A stretch of 64,000 nt of DNA, from NCBI GenBank assembly GCA_010645155.1, contig CM021322.1, positions 10,911,657 to 10,975,656 on the forward strand, in the 5' to 3' direction. Below, piece after piece: positions 10,485 through 21,811 of this stretch. This stretch comes from Tigriopus japonicus. Lineage: Eukaryota; Arthropoda; Copepoda; Harpacticoida; Harpacticidae. Below the pieces are notes generated by a model. It worked only from the letters and a program-made list of their open reading frames with translations, searched no databases and was not told where the DNA came from. How positions within the stretch are numbered: position 1 is the stretch's first letter; each line of letters begins with the position of its first letter. A program made the position numbers and the translations under genes.

Positions 10485-13400
10485 ATGTCGAATCAGCCAA
10501 GTGTTCTTCCTCAAGTAGGTAGAACTATGACATTCACCTTGGAGATTTTGTCAAATGCATTCTCATTTCGGGTTTGATTTCAGTGGATTGTGGCACTTTC
10601 AGCTGCTTCAGGTGCCATCACAATTGGAACATGTTACGGTTTGTCTTCTGTCCTCATTCCGGCATTACAAGAAGAGACCAATCCACTTTTGAGAATCACT
10701 TTGGAAGAAGGCTCGATCATTGGTATGAATACTGACTTGCTCAAGCAATATATTAGAATATAACCTTTAAGATGTAGGGCTATAATATAATAAATAATTA
10801 AAAAATAGCTCTTTTTGGTGCCCTGTAGTTAAAATGTCAAGTTTAAAATTTTTTTATTGTAAGCAATATTTTTTCTCCACAATTCATGCACTTTAGACAG
10901 TTCTCTGGTTTCTGGTTTTAGCAGGCATGCCCTTAGCGATCATTTTAGCAAAAAAATTTTACGAAAAATGAGATGACACGACAAATTACGATTTTCTAGT
11001 CCCTTAATTGACATTCTTCATTTCACTTTTTCTAAATATTTAATTCCGTGACCCATTCTGGGTTAGCCACTATTATCCAGACTTAGATTATGACAAAATT
11101 TTCATTCCTTTGTAGGGAAGTCATCCGAAACAATTAAAAGCTGTTTTTTCTTTAGTGACACTTTGGGTTTTTGGGATCATATTTGGAGCCATTTACAACG
11201 GGATCGTTTCGGAAGTATGGGGTCGCAAAGTTACGATGATCTCTTCTCAAATTCCATTCATCATTTCCTATGTGATGATTGCAACCGCTCCAAATCTTTT
11301 GATCATTTACATTGCTCGTCTGATCTCGGGATTTGCTGATGGAGCCATGTTTTCAAACCTTCCCGTTTACATTGGAGAAATCAGTCATCCAAAATTGCGT
11401 GGTAAGGTGTTTTCAAAATAAAAGAATTCAGAGAACAAACACTGGTGAATGATCTACCAATCACAACTAGAATAAAACTCCATGACAAATACTTCTCTTC
11501 TAAATTATACTTATGGAGGTAAAACAGCACATTTGCGCCTGAAAGAAACCTTGTTGTATTGTGTTTTTGTACCAATTATCTGTCTTTTATGTGTGCTGGC
11601 CTAAATGTTTTCAACACATGTGTCACATTACCGTCATTGTCATCTTTTAAAAAAACTCTAAAACATCTCCAATATTCAGGATTTGTTTTTTGCCACTAAA
11701 TTCAGAACAGCATTGAACGAAAGACAAAAAAATCAGGGGCGGTTTTTGGATTTCTTGAGGGTTGATTACTCGCAAGAAAAAAGTGTACAAAGCATATGTA
11801 TTTGCAAAATCATGGGAATACGTAATGTCTTGTATAGCGTACTATAAAGATAAAGCTTATACACAACTCATTTGTCAGATTTGAGGGACTGAAAGATAAA
11901 TCAAATGCTCGCAAAAATCTATAGGAAATTTCAGAAACCTCAAAAAAACATTTATCATAACCCTAAAACGGGATTTTATGAGCAACAAAAGGATCACCTT
12001 GATTTAAAATGATTTCTGACCATCCCTGTTTAAATAAAAAAGTCGATGCTCTGGAAATCTTCACTTTACACATCACACATACATTCATATTTCCATAAAT
12101 TTACACACACGTTTAAACAATGAACCGATAAAAATACCACCAAAGGCCTTGCGTCACCAGACCCATCTAACGTTGATTTCCAGCATGGTTGCCACGGCGA
12201 GATAAACGATTACAGTTTTTGGAAAAATCTCAAGCCCTTTTCCTTGACGATTACTAATCTTCTGAGTTTCATTATTTAGCTTAAATAGAACCCAGTTTTG
12301 AGCAAGGATCCTTTTTGAAAAAACAGGAGCCAAGGAAGAAACAGAGGTGACAGAGTTGAAAAAATGGCATCTAAGATTATGTCTTAGCAACCATGTTGGA
12401 AATCAACGCAAGATGGGTCTGGCAACGCAAGGTCTCCTCTGATATTTTTTTCGGTTCATTGGGTTAGTTCGGTCGGCCGAATTCAGCCGGTGACTTTTGG
12501 GTCCAAATGACTTGGGATATGTGGGAAATAGACTAACTGTTCATAAAATTGACAAAAGATTGTTAAATATTCCCGAGCTTGATTAAAACTTTCGTTTGTT
12601 CACAGCCTTGGATCAAGCTGTGAAAGAACTTCGAAAGAACTTTCTCCTCAAATAACAAAATTCAAACCTGAGAACGACAAAACCTGAGAACTTCAGTTAT
12701 TAGCAAAAATCCCTAGCTGAATTCGTAAAACTGCACCGATCCATTTTTATAATTTTTTTCAAATCAAATTCCCCCTACTACTACGAAGAATCTGATGAAA
12801 AAAGTCATCGCTAAAAATAAGTAATAATAATAACAATAATAATAATAATAAATCAACCAATGTTTGAGGGGAGTCCAGATCTGCCGACATAAATAGGATG
12901 TTAGTAGACTGGTGGTGTAAAAATAAAAGAAATCTATGGCAATGAACTGAAACCTACTACCCCAAAATCAAAATGACGCTATCTATACCCTAATTTAAAA
13001 ATCGAAAAGCCCGTAAATCCCGGAAAAGCCCGGTTTATCTCGTCTCCGGGATCTCAAGGACGGGAGTTTCTTCGACCTAGCGGGATTAAACCAACCCTGG
13101 TCGTAATCGTACTTTGAACCTAAATACTGCGGCAATGCGTGGACAGTCTGGCATCATAAATCATACAATGATATCCAACAATTTTCTAGAATATTTTTGA
13201 ATTATTCAGGATGTTATTTGAAAAGAAATAAGTGAGAAACTATCGCTGGAACATCAAGGTTCAATTTGCTGCCCGATGTGCTCTTCATGTACCATTCTAC
13301 CTTGCGTTAATTCACTATAAATATCCAATGAATAGTGGGAATTGAATTCTAATCAATCCTGGAAAGAGGGGAGTGATCCTCTCCAATCAAAAATAATTGA

Positions 13401-16400
13401 AATGTTAACGTTCAACATGATTCAAGAGCTCATAAATCTCATTCTTTAACATTTTGGGCAAGAGACACCTTAAAAACAACGCATAAACTTTGACCCGTGT
13501 ACTCTTTCCAATTTGGTCGATAGCATCTCAAATATTAATTCCATGAAGAGAGAGAGTGGATTGAATGTTAACATATTCTGACATAATGAAAATAGTATGG
13601 TTCTTAATTGCGACAAAACTTTCATGTCAGGGTGTAGGCTTAACCAAAAAACTAAATTCTGCTCATATTTTTTGGGGAAAAACGCTGAAAGAAGGGAGTG
13701 TTAACAACATTTTAAGGTAGTAGATATTTAACCCATGTCTAGAAGTCTAAAAAAAGGTGACCAAAGAATGTTGACTAACAAAATCCCATGTTGGGAGCCC
13801 ACCTACTTCAACAATATTAAAAGGGTCTGAAGTTTGATTATGATATATATTCAGTTAACTTGTAGGGAAAAAAGTGCTTTTGCCTCCACACAAATTGCTA
13901 CTATGGGAATTTTCGTAGAGGTTGTTAGAAAAGGTTTTGTTCAATGAAAATCATTCTTCGGCGAAAAAGCTGAAAGATGGAAATTCCTGAAAATAAACCC
14001 CATAAGTACACCATCAAGTGCATTTGAACTTTTTGCCCGTCTTTTGTCATAACTTGTAAGGCTCGGAGACATATTCAGTTTTTCTGTGAAGCAGAAATTC
14101 CAGACGTTCCAAGGAGTAAGGTCAGCTGACGATCAACCAACAGCAAACACTACATTGAGAAACGTGTGGGGATTCTACTCCGCAGCAAAACTGAATATTT
14201 ATCCGAGCCTTAATCTTAAGTCGCCAATTGGTAGGCGACTAAGACTAATGACAATGATCAAATTGATTGATTTTGTTCTAAACCCAGAAGGCACTAGATG
14301 TATGCTATAGAAGAAATAGTTGCACTATAATTCACTTTACTATATTTACTTAAAAAAAGGAAGCATGAATTGGATTTTTTTTTTGGGGGGGGGGGCGGAT
14401 TTTTCAATACCGCTACAAGGAATGGGATTCCCTGTAAAGAGAGTTAATCATTATTAAAGTTTCAATAATTAATGTTTATATGAAATTTGATCTACCAATG
14501 AGTTACTGTTGGCAGATCTATACAACCCTTGTATAGTGGGTTGGTCAGGAATAGTTTTTAAAAATTTGTCCAATCCTGCCTTAAATGCTGTTAGAGGATC
14601 AGCTCCTACATCCCGGGACATCTACAGTCTTGACGAAGGCCAATGGGTAACAAATTGAACAATGAAGGAGCCCGATAAAGAAGAAAGGAGGACTTCATTG
14701 ATCGAACTAGCCTCGATTCCCTTGGATTTGGAGGTGCTCTCAGAACGCACATAAAACATATACAATCGCTACAATCGATCTCAAATCCTGGGTTAGGACA
14801 GAGCCCATGAATGCTCTTGAAAACATACAGTATCAGATACCTTTCATACCTTCTCTGAGTACTGTACAACCCTAACTTCTGGAGCCTCTCCCAATACGAT
14901 TTGAATTGCAGATTGAGGAATATTTCTAATAAAGGCATATATTTTTAGACTTTTGGCTGTGCATTAATTCATTTGACCTTGGTGCATGCCCTGCATTTGT
15001 TAACAAGTCCTTGTCAACAGTAATAAAGGTTGATGATCTGTATTTGCAGCCTTGTGGCAAAAATTCCCAAAATATAAAAAATGCTCCCAAATTTCTGAAA
15101 ATTTACCAAAAATGTACAAAAAATCGTTTTTGCCTTTCAATTCTTTCATTTTTCATATTTTTGCATTTAGCATAAATCCCAGAAAAAAAACAGAAAATCT
15201 TCTAAAGTTAGTAGTAATGAGCCATTATTGCTTCCAACTGAAACCAAAGGAAAGTTTTAGTCCAAGATGGGCTGAACCACACTGAAACATAAAGCTACTG
15301 ACCACAAAGTTACAAACAAACAAAGACAATTCACCTTACATTTTACCGTGCCAAAACATTTGAAGATTTCTGCCCATTTTGGTTTTTGAACCAAAAGAAC
15401 AATCAACTCCATTTTTATAGCTCATGTCTGATTTCTAGTTGGTATAACCAAAACCAAAGCCGAAATTTTAGCTTTAAACGCTGTCAGTCCATCAATTATT
15501 CAATTATTTTTATCGTGTTGTTTTGCCGGTGTCTTGTTTCTAGCTGAACTGAACTTTCACAGCTTTAGTACACTTATAAATTTCTTCGGAGTCATTCACA
15601 TTTTCATGAATTCCTCTTTTGAGTTATCTAATTTCTTTCAGGCACATTGGTGAACTTAGTTAACATATTCCAATCCCTTGGAATGGTCTTGGTGTACATT
15701 CTTGGCGCCCTCTTTCCATGGAGGATCACAAACTGGATTTGCGTTGCCATCAATATTTTGTCTCTAATCCTAATGTGTCTAGTTCTGCCAGAAACGCCCT
15801 TCTTCAAAGTAGCCAAAAATGCGGACGAAGAAGCTCGGAACATCTTACAAAAATTAAGAGGGAAACACTGGGATGTGTCTCAAGAGTTATCTGAAATCAT
15901 TTATCGACGGAATTTCCTACAAAAGCAAAAAGACGAGGACCTTCGATCCAAGTTTTGGGTCTTTCTGTCGGTCATGGCCAGTGTGCGATTCTGGAAACCC
16001 TTTGCAATCGCTGCTGGAATGTACCAATTGGTCCTCTTAACCGGAACAGGCACCCTGAATATGTACCTTGTGACCATCTTCCAGGAGTCAGGAACAGATG
16101 TGAACCCTTATGTAGCCACCATCTTGGTGGGACTCCTCAAGACTTGTATGGGAATAATAGGATCCTACTCCCTCCAAGTGTTTCCCAGACGTGCTCTTTT
16201 TATGACCTCGTGCTTGGTCATGGCATTTTTTATGGCAACACTGGGCGCCGTTTCCTATTTGAAGATGGTGATTTCCGAAACCAGTATTGATCTTGTCGAT
16301 GTTATTGGTGCCAATTCCACAATGCTTGCTGAAACGGAAGCATTGGAATCTTCCAAGGATAACGTATATTTCATTGGGGTCATATCTTGGGCTCCGGTGA

Positions 16401-16720
16401 TAGCCATGATTGGAGTATACTCAGCTTTTTCTGTCGGTGTGGAAACTGTGGTCAGATGCGTTTGTGCGGAAATCTTTCCTAGCGATATTCGCTCCGTTGG
16501 AAATGCTTTAACAATTCTCATAACGACGGCTTCTTTGATTGCTTTGGGTCTCTTGATGCCCATAATGCTCAGTGACCTGGGGTTTTCAGGAACTTTCTTT
16601 GTTTTATCGTTGATTTCAATTGTTGCTTGTACTTACAGTTTTTTTGTACTTCCGGAGTGTAAAGGCAAAAGTCTCACCAGAATTGAAGAGGATCTTGACG
16701 AAAAACCAACCACTGGATAA
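10485..16720 (+). CDS. Tret1: Facilitated trehalose/sugar transporter, MFS family (Tret1-like), 4 exons
   Basis: This is a plasma-membrane sugar carrier of the MFS sugar-porter family, most like arthropod Tret1 proteins that move trehalose or hexoses. Coding exons are 10485-10514, 10584-10722, 11156-11401 and 15642-16720. All junctions are GT-AG and their phases match, giving 497 residues, a normal length. The start MSNQPSVLPQ leads straight into membrane helix 1 (WIVALSAASGAITIG). Family signatures are visible: WGRK after helix 2, ARLISGFADG, VYIGEISHPKLRG, LPETPFF, LQKLRG, CAEIFPSDIR, and the C-terminal PECKGKSLTRIEEDL. Intron 3 is 4.2 kb and carries several transposon copies. A competing upstream ATG at 10450 would not keep phase. 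The substrate is not determined by sequence. Confidence 0.92.
12462..12742. mobile_element. MITE family with TTCAGC-type inverted ends, copy 1 (in transporter intron 3)
   Basis: About 280 bp are bounded by GTTCGGTCGGCCGAATTC on the left. The right end, read in reverse complement, is an imperfect match containing ACGAATTCAGCTAGGGATT. A second copy in the next gene's intron (18459-18744) shares both ends and spacing. The target duplication is not clear. The superfamily is undetermined. Confidence 0.6.
12822..12853. repeat. AAT-type trinucleotide repeat
   Basis: An imperfect run of AAT units within intron 3 of the transporter gene. Confidence 0.8.
13100..13650 (+). repeat. Dispersed repeat, copy 1
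   Basis: About 550 bp are alignable in the same orientation to 20420-21010. Shared words include CATGATTCAAGAGCTCAT, ATTTTGGGCAA, AATTTGGTCGATAGCAT and ACTTTCATGT. Divergence is high and there is no coding potential. The family is unknown. Confidence 0.65.
14060..14209. mobile_element. Small foldback MITE, copy 1 (GGCTCGG ends)
   Basis: A 150-bp palindromic element has ends GGCTCGG and CCGAGCC, with inner matching blocks such as ATATTCAGTTTT. The central box GTCAGCTGACG is also found in the related element at 61103-61246. No unambiguous target duplication is visible. Confidence 0.6.
14375..14902 (-). mobile_element. 5'-truncated copy of the CR1-like LINE
   Basis: This minus-strand copy of the 3' part of the LINE at 1-4808 starts at the SYWERLQKLGLYS segment, near 14902. 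It runs through the C-terminal domain (QRRYERYLI, HGLCPNPGFEI) and ends in the shared tail with C-run and A-run. The frame is open for about 100 residues but lacks a proper start and stops early near 14606. Five-prime truncation is the usual outcome of LINE insertion. It lies inside intron 3 of the transporter gene, antisense to it. Confidence 0.85.
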
Positions 16721-17809
16721 TTAAAGAATTTGATTTACTTACATGTCCCACATGCTATTTCATTTGTTACCTTGTTGCACATTTTCATGCTTCATTTCAA
16801 ATAGCTGATTTTTAGGGGTTCTTGCGATGAGACAAGTTGTTGAATATTAGTTTGGAATGGTAGGTGAAAGGTTTTGGTTGTTTATTAAATATAGTTAAGG
16901 TATTGCTTTAAAGTTCAGCCTCAAACAAAAGTAAAAATAAGACTAAACTGTAGTGCCATAACAAAACACATTGTTTTTTTTTTACATCTCAATTAATATG
17001 CCGAGAATTAAAGCGAATTGATTTTCTCGTGAATGCTTCCTCATGGCATTTGAAGACCAAAAGGTGAAATCTTGTGTCCTCCTTTGGCAAAGAAGGAATC
17101 AATTAATTAATTAGATAAATAATGTTGCTCGAATGTGCGTTGATGTAAAGCTTTTCATGTGATATTTACTGCACAGTAGTCAAGGAACATCACTAAAAAT
17201 GTTTAGGTTTTTTTTTAAATAGTTTTAAATAGTAAATAGTACTCGACTTCCCTTGGATTCCCTGCAAGAAAATGAGGGGGGCATTCATAATCAACTTAGG
17301 TGCAATTTTTCATAACTAAAATACTTAATGAGTTTTTTTTTCTTATTTTCATGTTAGCATCATCGAATGATACCTTTTATAATGTACCAGTTTGAATTTG
17401 ATGAAGGCAATGGTCTTCAGAATTTTAATACCAAAGTGTGTAGTCTTTTCTGTGGAGCTTTTGTTTCGACTTGATTTCTGATACAGACATAATGTTCCAC
17501 CTATGTCAAGAATGGACAATCCTTTCAACGAACATTTCTCATTTCAATATCCACTCGCAACGTCTCCCACTATATATTGTTTGTAGCTACCTTTGACAGC
17601 AGGTATACCTTTCAGGACGTTCACCAATTCAATGCCAAAAGCATTTTGTGCCTTGATCAGCTGAGTGTGTTGCCATGGTTAGTCAAACATGCAACCATCC
17701 CAAAACCAAAACAGACCAAGAATCTTTGGCCAGGTGTTCAGTTGATCATTCGTGGGACGGTCGCCAAACAGTCTAATCAATATTGCAAGCACTAAACTAA
17801 CCTTTGGCA
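16721..17809. other. Intergenic region between transporter and ankyrin gene
   Basis: It contains the presumed transporter 3' untranslated region with a candidate ATTAAA poly(A) signal at 16884-16889. There are several T-runs, and a TATATA word near 17570 that could serve the ankyrin gene. No further gene is seen. Confidence 0.5.
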
Positions 17810-19679
17810 ATGGCGGATCAGAAGCCGAAAAAGTCAAAAAAGGACACTTTATTCATTGCTCTTCGTCGTGGCAATGCAGAAAAAGTGGGCCGCATCCTGG
17901 ATGATCCAGAGGTACCAGAGGGCGAAGAAGCCATTTTCGCCGATATGGATGCGGATTCGGCCAAAAATTCTTTGCTTCATCGGGCAGCCCGTTATGGTCA
18001 TTCCGCCGTTGTCAAGATTTTAATAGAAAAGGGTGCGGATGCAAACAAGAAGAATAAATTTGGAATGACCCCGCTTCATCATGCAGCTGTGGGGGGAGAT
18101 CTTCAAGTAGTTGAGGAGTTATTGGAGGTAAGTTTTAGCAATGGTGAAAAATTATGATGATAAGGTCTGAAGAAAACTTGGGTGTTTTTGTTTAGGGTGG
18201 AGGAGATTGTAATATCGCGGACGATTCTCAAAGGCTACCCATTCATTGGGCCTCAGGTAATGGTTTCGTGGAAGTGGTTGATCTGCTTTTAACCAAAGGA
18301 AAGTCTAAAGCTGACATGGGAGACAAATCCGGATGGACGCCTTTACATAGATGTTGTCAAGAGAAGCCACCCTCTAAAGAGAAGACCGATGAATCTGGTA
18401 TGTTTGACGTTTTTAGTGTCAGAACCCTAACAATCACTTGACCTCTGATGTACATATTGGACCAGCTCGGTCGGACAAATTCAGCTGGGGATTCTTGGGG
18501 CCAAATAACTTGAGGTTGGTCAGATCTTAGGGTTTGGTGTTCACAGATTTGAATTTTGTTTCACGAGGGAAAAGTTCTTTCGTAGCTTGATCTCAGGTTG
18601 TTAACAAACCAGAATTTTTATCCAGCTCGGGAATTTTCAACATTTTTTTATCAAGTGTGTTTGAGGGCAAGTCTAGGCTCCGACACATCCCTAGCCATTT
18701 GGCCCCAAGAATCCCTAGCTGAATTCGTTCAACCGAACTTATCCATTGTGACTGAAAGTAAAAAGTAACAGAACTTGATAATCACTTTTTAAATCAAATG
18801 TCATAAATTAAATTTGGACTCAGAATGATCACAAATGAAATTGAGCGATTGGTATTTCTCAAGTACAATTCATTGTTACATTTTTGCCAATATTATTAAC
18901 TTTAGAATAAAGCTGCACATGAAATTCACGATGCTCTCTACCATTAAATAAAGTGTCATTCATTGTTAACGTAACGTTGAAAATGAAAATTACTCTTAAA
19001 TCAAAATTGAGGAGAAAATATGCAATTAAAATGGGAACACTTGGAAAATAATTCTTAGCAAGACCATATTAAAATAAAGTACTTGTGATTATTATTATTA
19101 TTTCAAACTAATATTGATTGTGATTAAAAGTTTTTGAAACAAGCCTGTTTATGTCTTGTCTGTTTAGAAGCTACTGAGGAGGACAAAGAAGAAGCCCCGA
19201 GATCTGATCCAAAGGAAGCCATTGCTCAAGAAGACGAAAAGCGGGCCAAGATTGCAGAGATGTTACTGAACAATGGCGCAAAGGCGACCGTTGTGGAGCC
19301 GGCCGGTCAGCAGACCCCGTTGCACTTATGTGGCATGAATGGCTACGCCAAGACAGCCAAGGTGCTTTTGGAGGCTGGTGAGGCAGATGTGAATGCAGTC
19401 AACAAGATCAGTCAGACACCCTTGATATACGCTTGTATTGAGCGTCATTTGGACACGGTCAAGGTTATGGTTGAATTTAAGGCCGATCTGACCTTGGGCG
19501 ACAAACTGCATTGGAATTGGACCCCGTTACACTACGCTGTCCTTCAAGATGATGTTGAAATAGTTCAGTTCTTGTTGGATTCTGGGGCTGATAAGGAGGC
19601 TAAGGATGAAGCTGGGCGGTCAGCTCTCAATGTAGCTGACGAGCATGCCAAGGAAAACGTTAAAGCAATTCTTGCATAA
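17810..19679 (+). CDS. Ankyrin-repeat protein, 3 exons
   Basis: This is a cytosolic-type protein built almost entirely of ankyrin repeats, which serve as protein-binding surfaces. Coding exons are 17810-18127, 18196-18397 and 19168-19679, with matching phases (0, then 1), giving 343 residues. Repeats are seen from about residue 52: NSLLHRAARYGHSAVVKIL, GMTPLHHAAVGG, RLPIHWASGNGFVEVV and GWTPLHRCC. After an acidic, low-complexity insert (about residues 160-195) come QQTPLHLCGMNGY, QTPLIYACIERH, WTPLHYAVLQDD and a final degenerate repeat. The basic N-terminus (QKPKKSKKD) and the acidic insert are distinguishing. It resembles gankyrin-type proteins in layout but is longer, so orthology is not claimed. 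The start is the ATG at 17810. Confidence 0.88.
18459..18744. mobile_element. MITE family with TTCAGC-type inverted ends, copy 2 (in ankyrin intron 2)
   Basis: About 286 bp have inverted ends of about 50 bp, including AATTCAGC, GGGATTCTTGGGGCCAAAT and their complements. It matches the copy at 12462-12742 in ends and length. The arms here are better preserved, so this is probably the younger copy. Confidence 0.7.
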
Positions 19680-19735
19680 GATAATTACTTCTTCAGAGTG
19701 GTGTGCACATTGAAAAGATTGCCAATTTGGGTTTG

Positions 19736-19741
19736 AATAAA
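19736..19741 (+). terminator. Poly(A) signal of the ankyrin gene
   Basis: AATAAA lies 57 bp after the stop codon, on the right strand and at a normal distance. Confidence 0.6.
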
Positions 19742-20419
19742 TAGAATATATAGAATATCAGTATCTTTTTTCTTTTATTCCAAAATTTCTTCAATTACAA
19801 GGAATAATTGAGTTAATTTTTCATCCAGAGATAAAACTTTTTGTAAGGGAAATGACTCCCTCTCCGTGACGTTGCTCACTAAGGGCTAAAACTCTTTGAA
19901 ACACTGCCAAACGCCACAAGATATGCAATTTGTGCCATTCCCATTCTCAATCTTGACTTGTTCTTCACTAACTATAACACTTTTTTTTGTATTGACTTAA
20001 TAACTTACTTTTATGTTCATAACTTCTTAACATGCTCAATATACGATTTGAGTCAATTCTGTGGCAAGCCTTGGGTGCAAAAACAAAAAAATGCAAGTTA
20101 AGGCAACTGTTTGGTCAAGTCTCTGGCAAAAATTGTGTTGAGGGAAATATTATTTTGTGTTTTTTAAATAGTTCTGACTTTGAACATTTTAAATATATAT
20201 TTAACCAAGAACAAATATTTTTCCTACACTCTACATTAGAGAAGGGTGTCTCTTTGTGCAATTCCAAGTCAAAAGATTGAGAAATAAATTGGTTTTGCAA
20301 CGAACAGAAAAACATTTCCAAGTTTAAACTCACTATTGCAGATTAAAATCATACTGTGTTTCAAAAATTGCCAAGTTAAAGGTATTTTCTAATTAAGGTT
20401 GTACACCCTGTCACAAAAG

Positions 20420-21010
20420 TTGTGTCGCAATCACACTTTGAAACTAATAATTATGGCAATGGGTGGAGGGTTTGGCACGATCAAACCACCAGACTGCCCC
20501 CAATAAGTTTTTAGAATATTTTTGGATTACTTGAAGTGTATTTTAAAGAAAAAAAGAGCTAGAAAATATTTCTGAAACAACAATTTTTGAATTGATGTCT
20601 GGTGTTTTCTTTTTGCATGGTTTTACCTCGCTTTAAACTGTTGTAAAAAATTATGGAATGGCAGGAATCAAAATTTTCTCGGTCTTGGAGAAAGGGGAGT
20701 GGTTTGGAAATACTTCCAACCAAAAACATATGTATTGCCTTCAACCATGATTCAAGAGCTCATGGAATCGCGACCGTTCGTCAGCATTTTGGGCAAAGGA
20801 AAGACAACTTAAAAACTGCAAATAGAATTGAGCCGTCCACATTTTCGAATTTGGTCGATAGCATTCCAAATATCATTTTCAACGATAGAGAGAGTAATTG
20901 GGGATAGATTGGGATAAACTGGATCTTCAGTCATTTGAAACCTATTCCTACAAAATGAAAATATTTTGGTTCAAAATTACAACAGAACTTTCATGTTGAG
21001 GCCAAGGTTC
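20420..21010 (+). repeat. Dispersed repeat, copy 2
   Basis: This is the second copy of the family at 13100-13650, in the same orientation, with the same order of conserved blocks and many indels. It lies between the ankyrin gene and the aminotransferase 3' end. The rest of 19742-21811 shows no gene. Confidence 0.65.
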
Positions 21011-21811
21011 TAAAGCGTTGTATGAGAATGGCAACTCTTATGCGCTGAAATAACAAATAAAAAAACAATGAAAAAGAGTTCAAACGTCATGTCAGTCAAC
21101 TCAAATGTATACGATATGTTCATACGGAATGTTGTCCCTAGCGTAAATCCATAATGGACTTCTCCAAATGACCCTTTCTTGCGTCAGTCCGCACCTCATC
21201 TTCTTCCAACTGCTCGGCTTTTTGGAATTGATAAAAAAAGCTACTTTTCCCAGATTCTTCCTTAGAGATATTTCATAAGATCACGACTGCTGACTCTTCC
21301 TTGCTTTTTTGAACGTGAATGATTTTCATTTTATTCGATCATGCACTTTAACGTGCGGACGCAAAAGAAAGAGATATTTTGCAAACGCCAAGTTATTTCG
21401 GGATATTTCGCAAATGATTCAATAAAATGCTTCAAGTGTGGACCAGTCTTTAACGTCTAAAATTAAAATAAGTGATACCTCAAATTTTTATCACAAATTT
21501 AGTGCGTTTTTCGGTAAATTCAGGCACTTGCAACTATGCGTCTAAAAAGTTGGCAAAGATTATTGAGATCACAATTGGCGAGTTCAATTTTTTATCATTG
21601 TCAGCATTAAAAGGAACAAGAAACAAAGGACAATCACATTTCTAACGTGCGGTTGTTTGACATTGCTTCGTCATGGAGTATTTCCACATACCTTTGTGAA
21701 TTTTTCCTTGACCAACATTATTATGAAATAATAGATCGCAAATTCCATATGTCTTATTGGTCATCAAACTTCAAGCAAACATTACATGATGTTAGCAATA
21801 TATTGACCTCC

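Noticed and set aside
13075..13100. CCAACCCTGG resembling a hAT end
   Set aside because: No matching opposite end or target duplication was found within 2 kb, so it may be only a solitary relic or coincidence.
16255..16563. Long frames overlapping the transporter's last exon in other phases
   Set aside because: They are shadows of the transporter coding sequence, which has clear family motifs.
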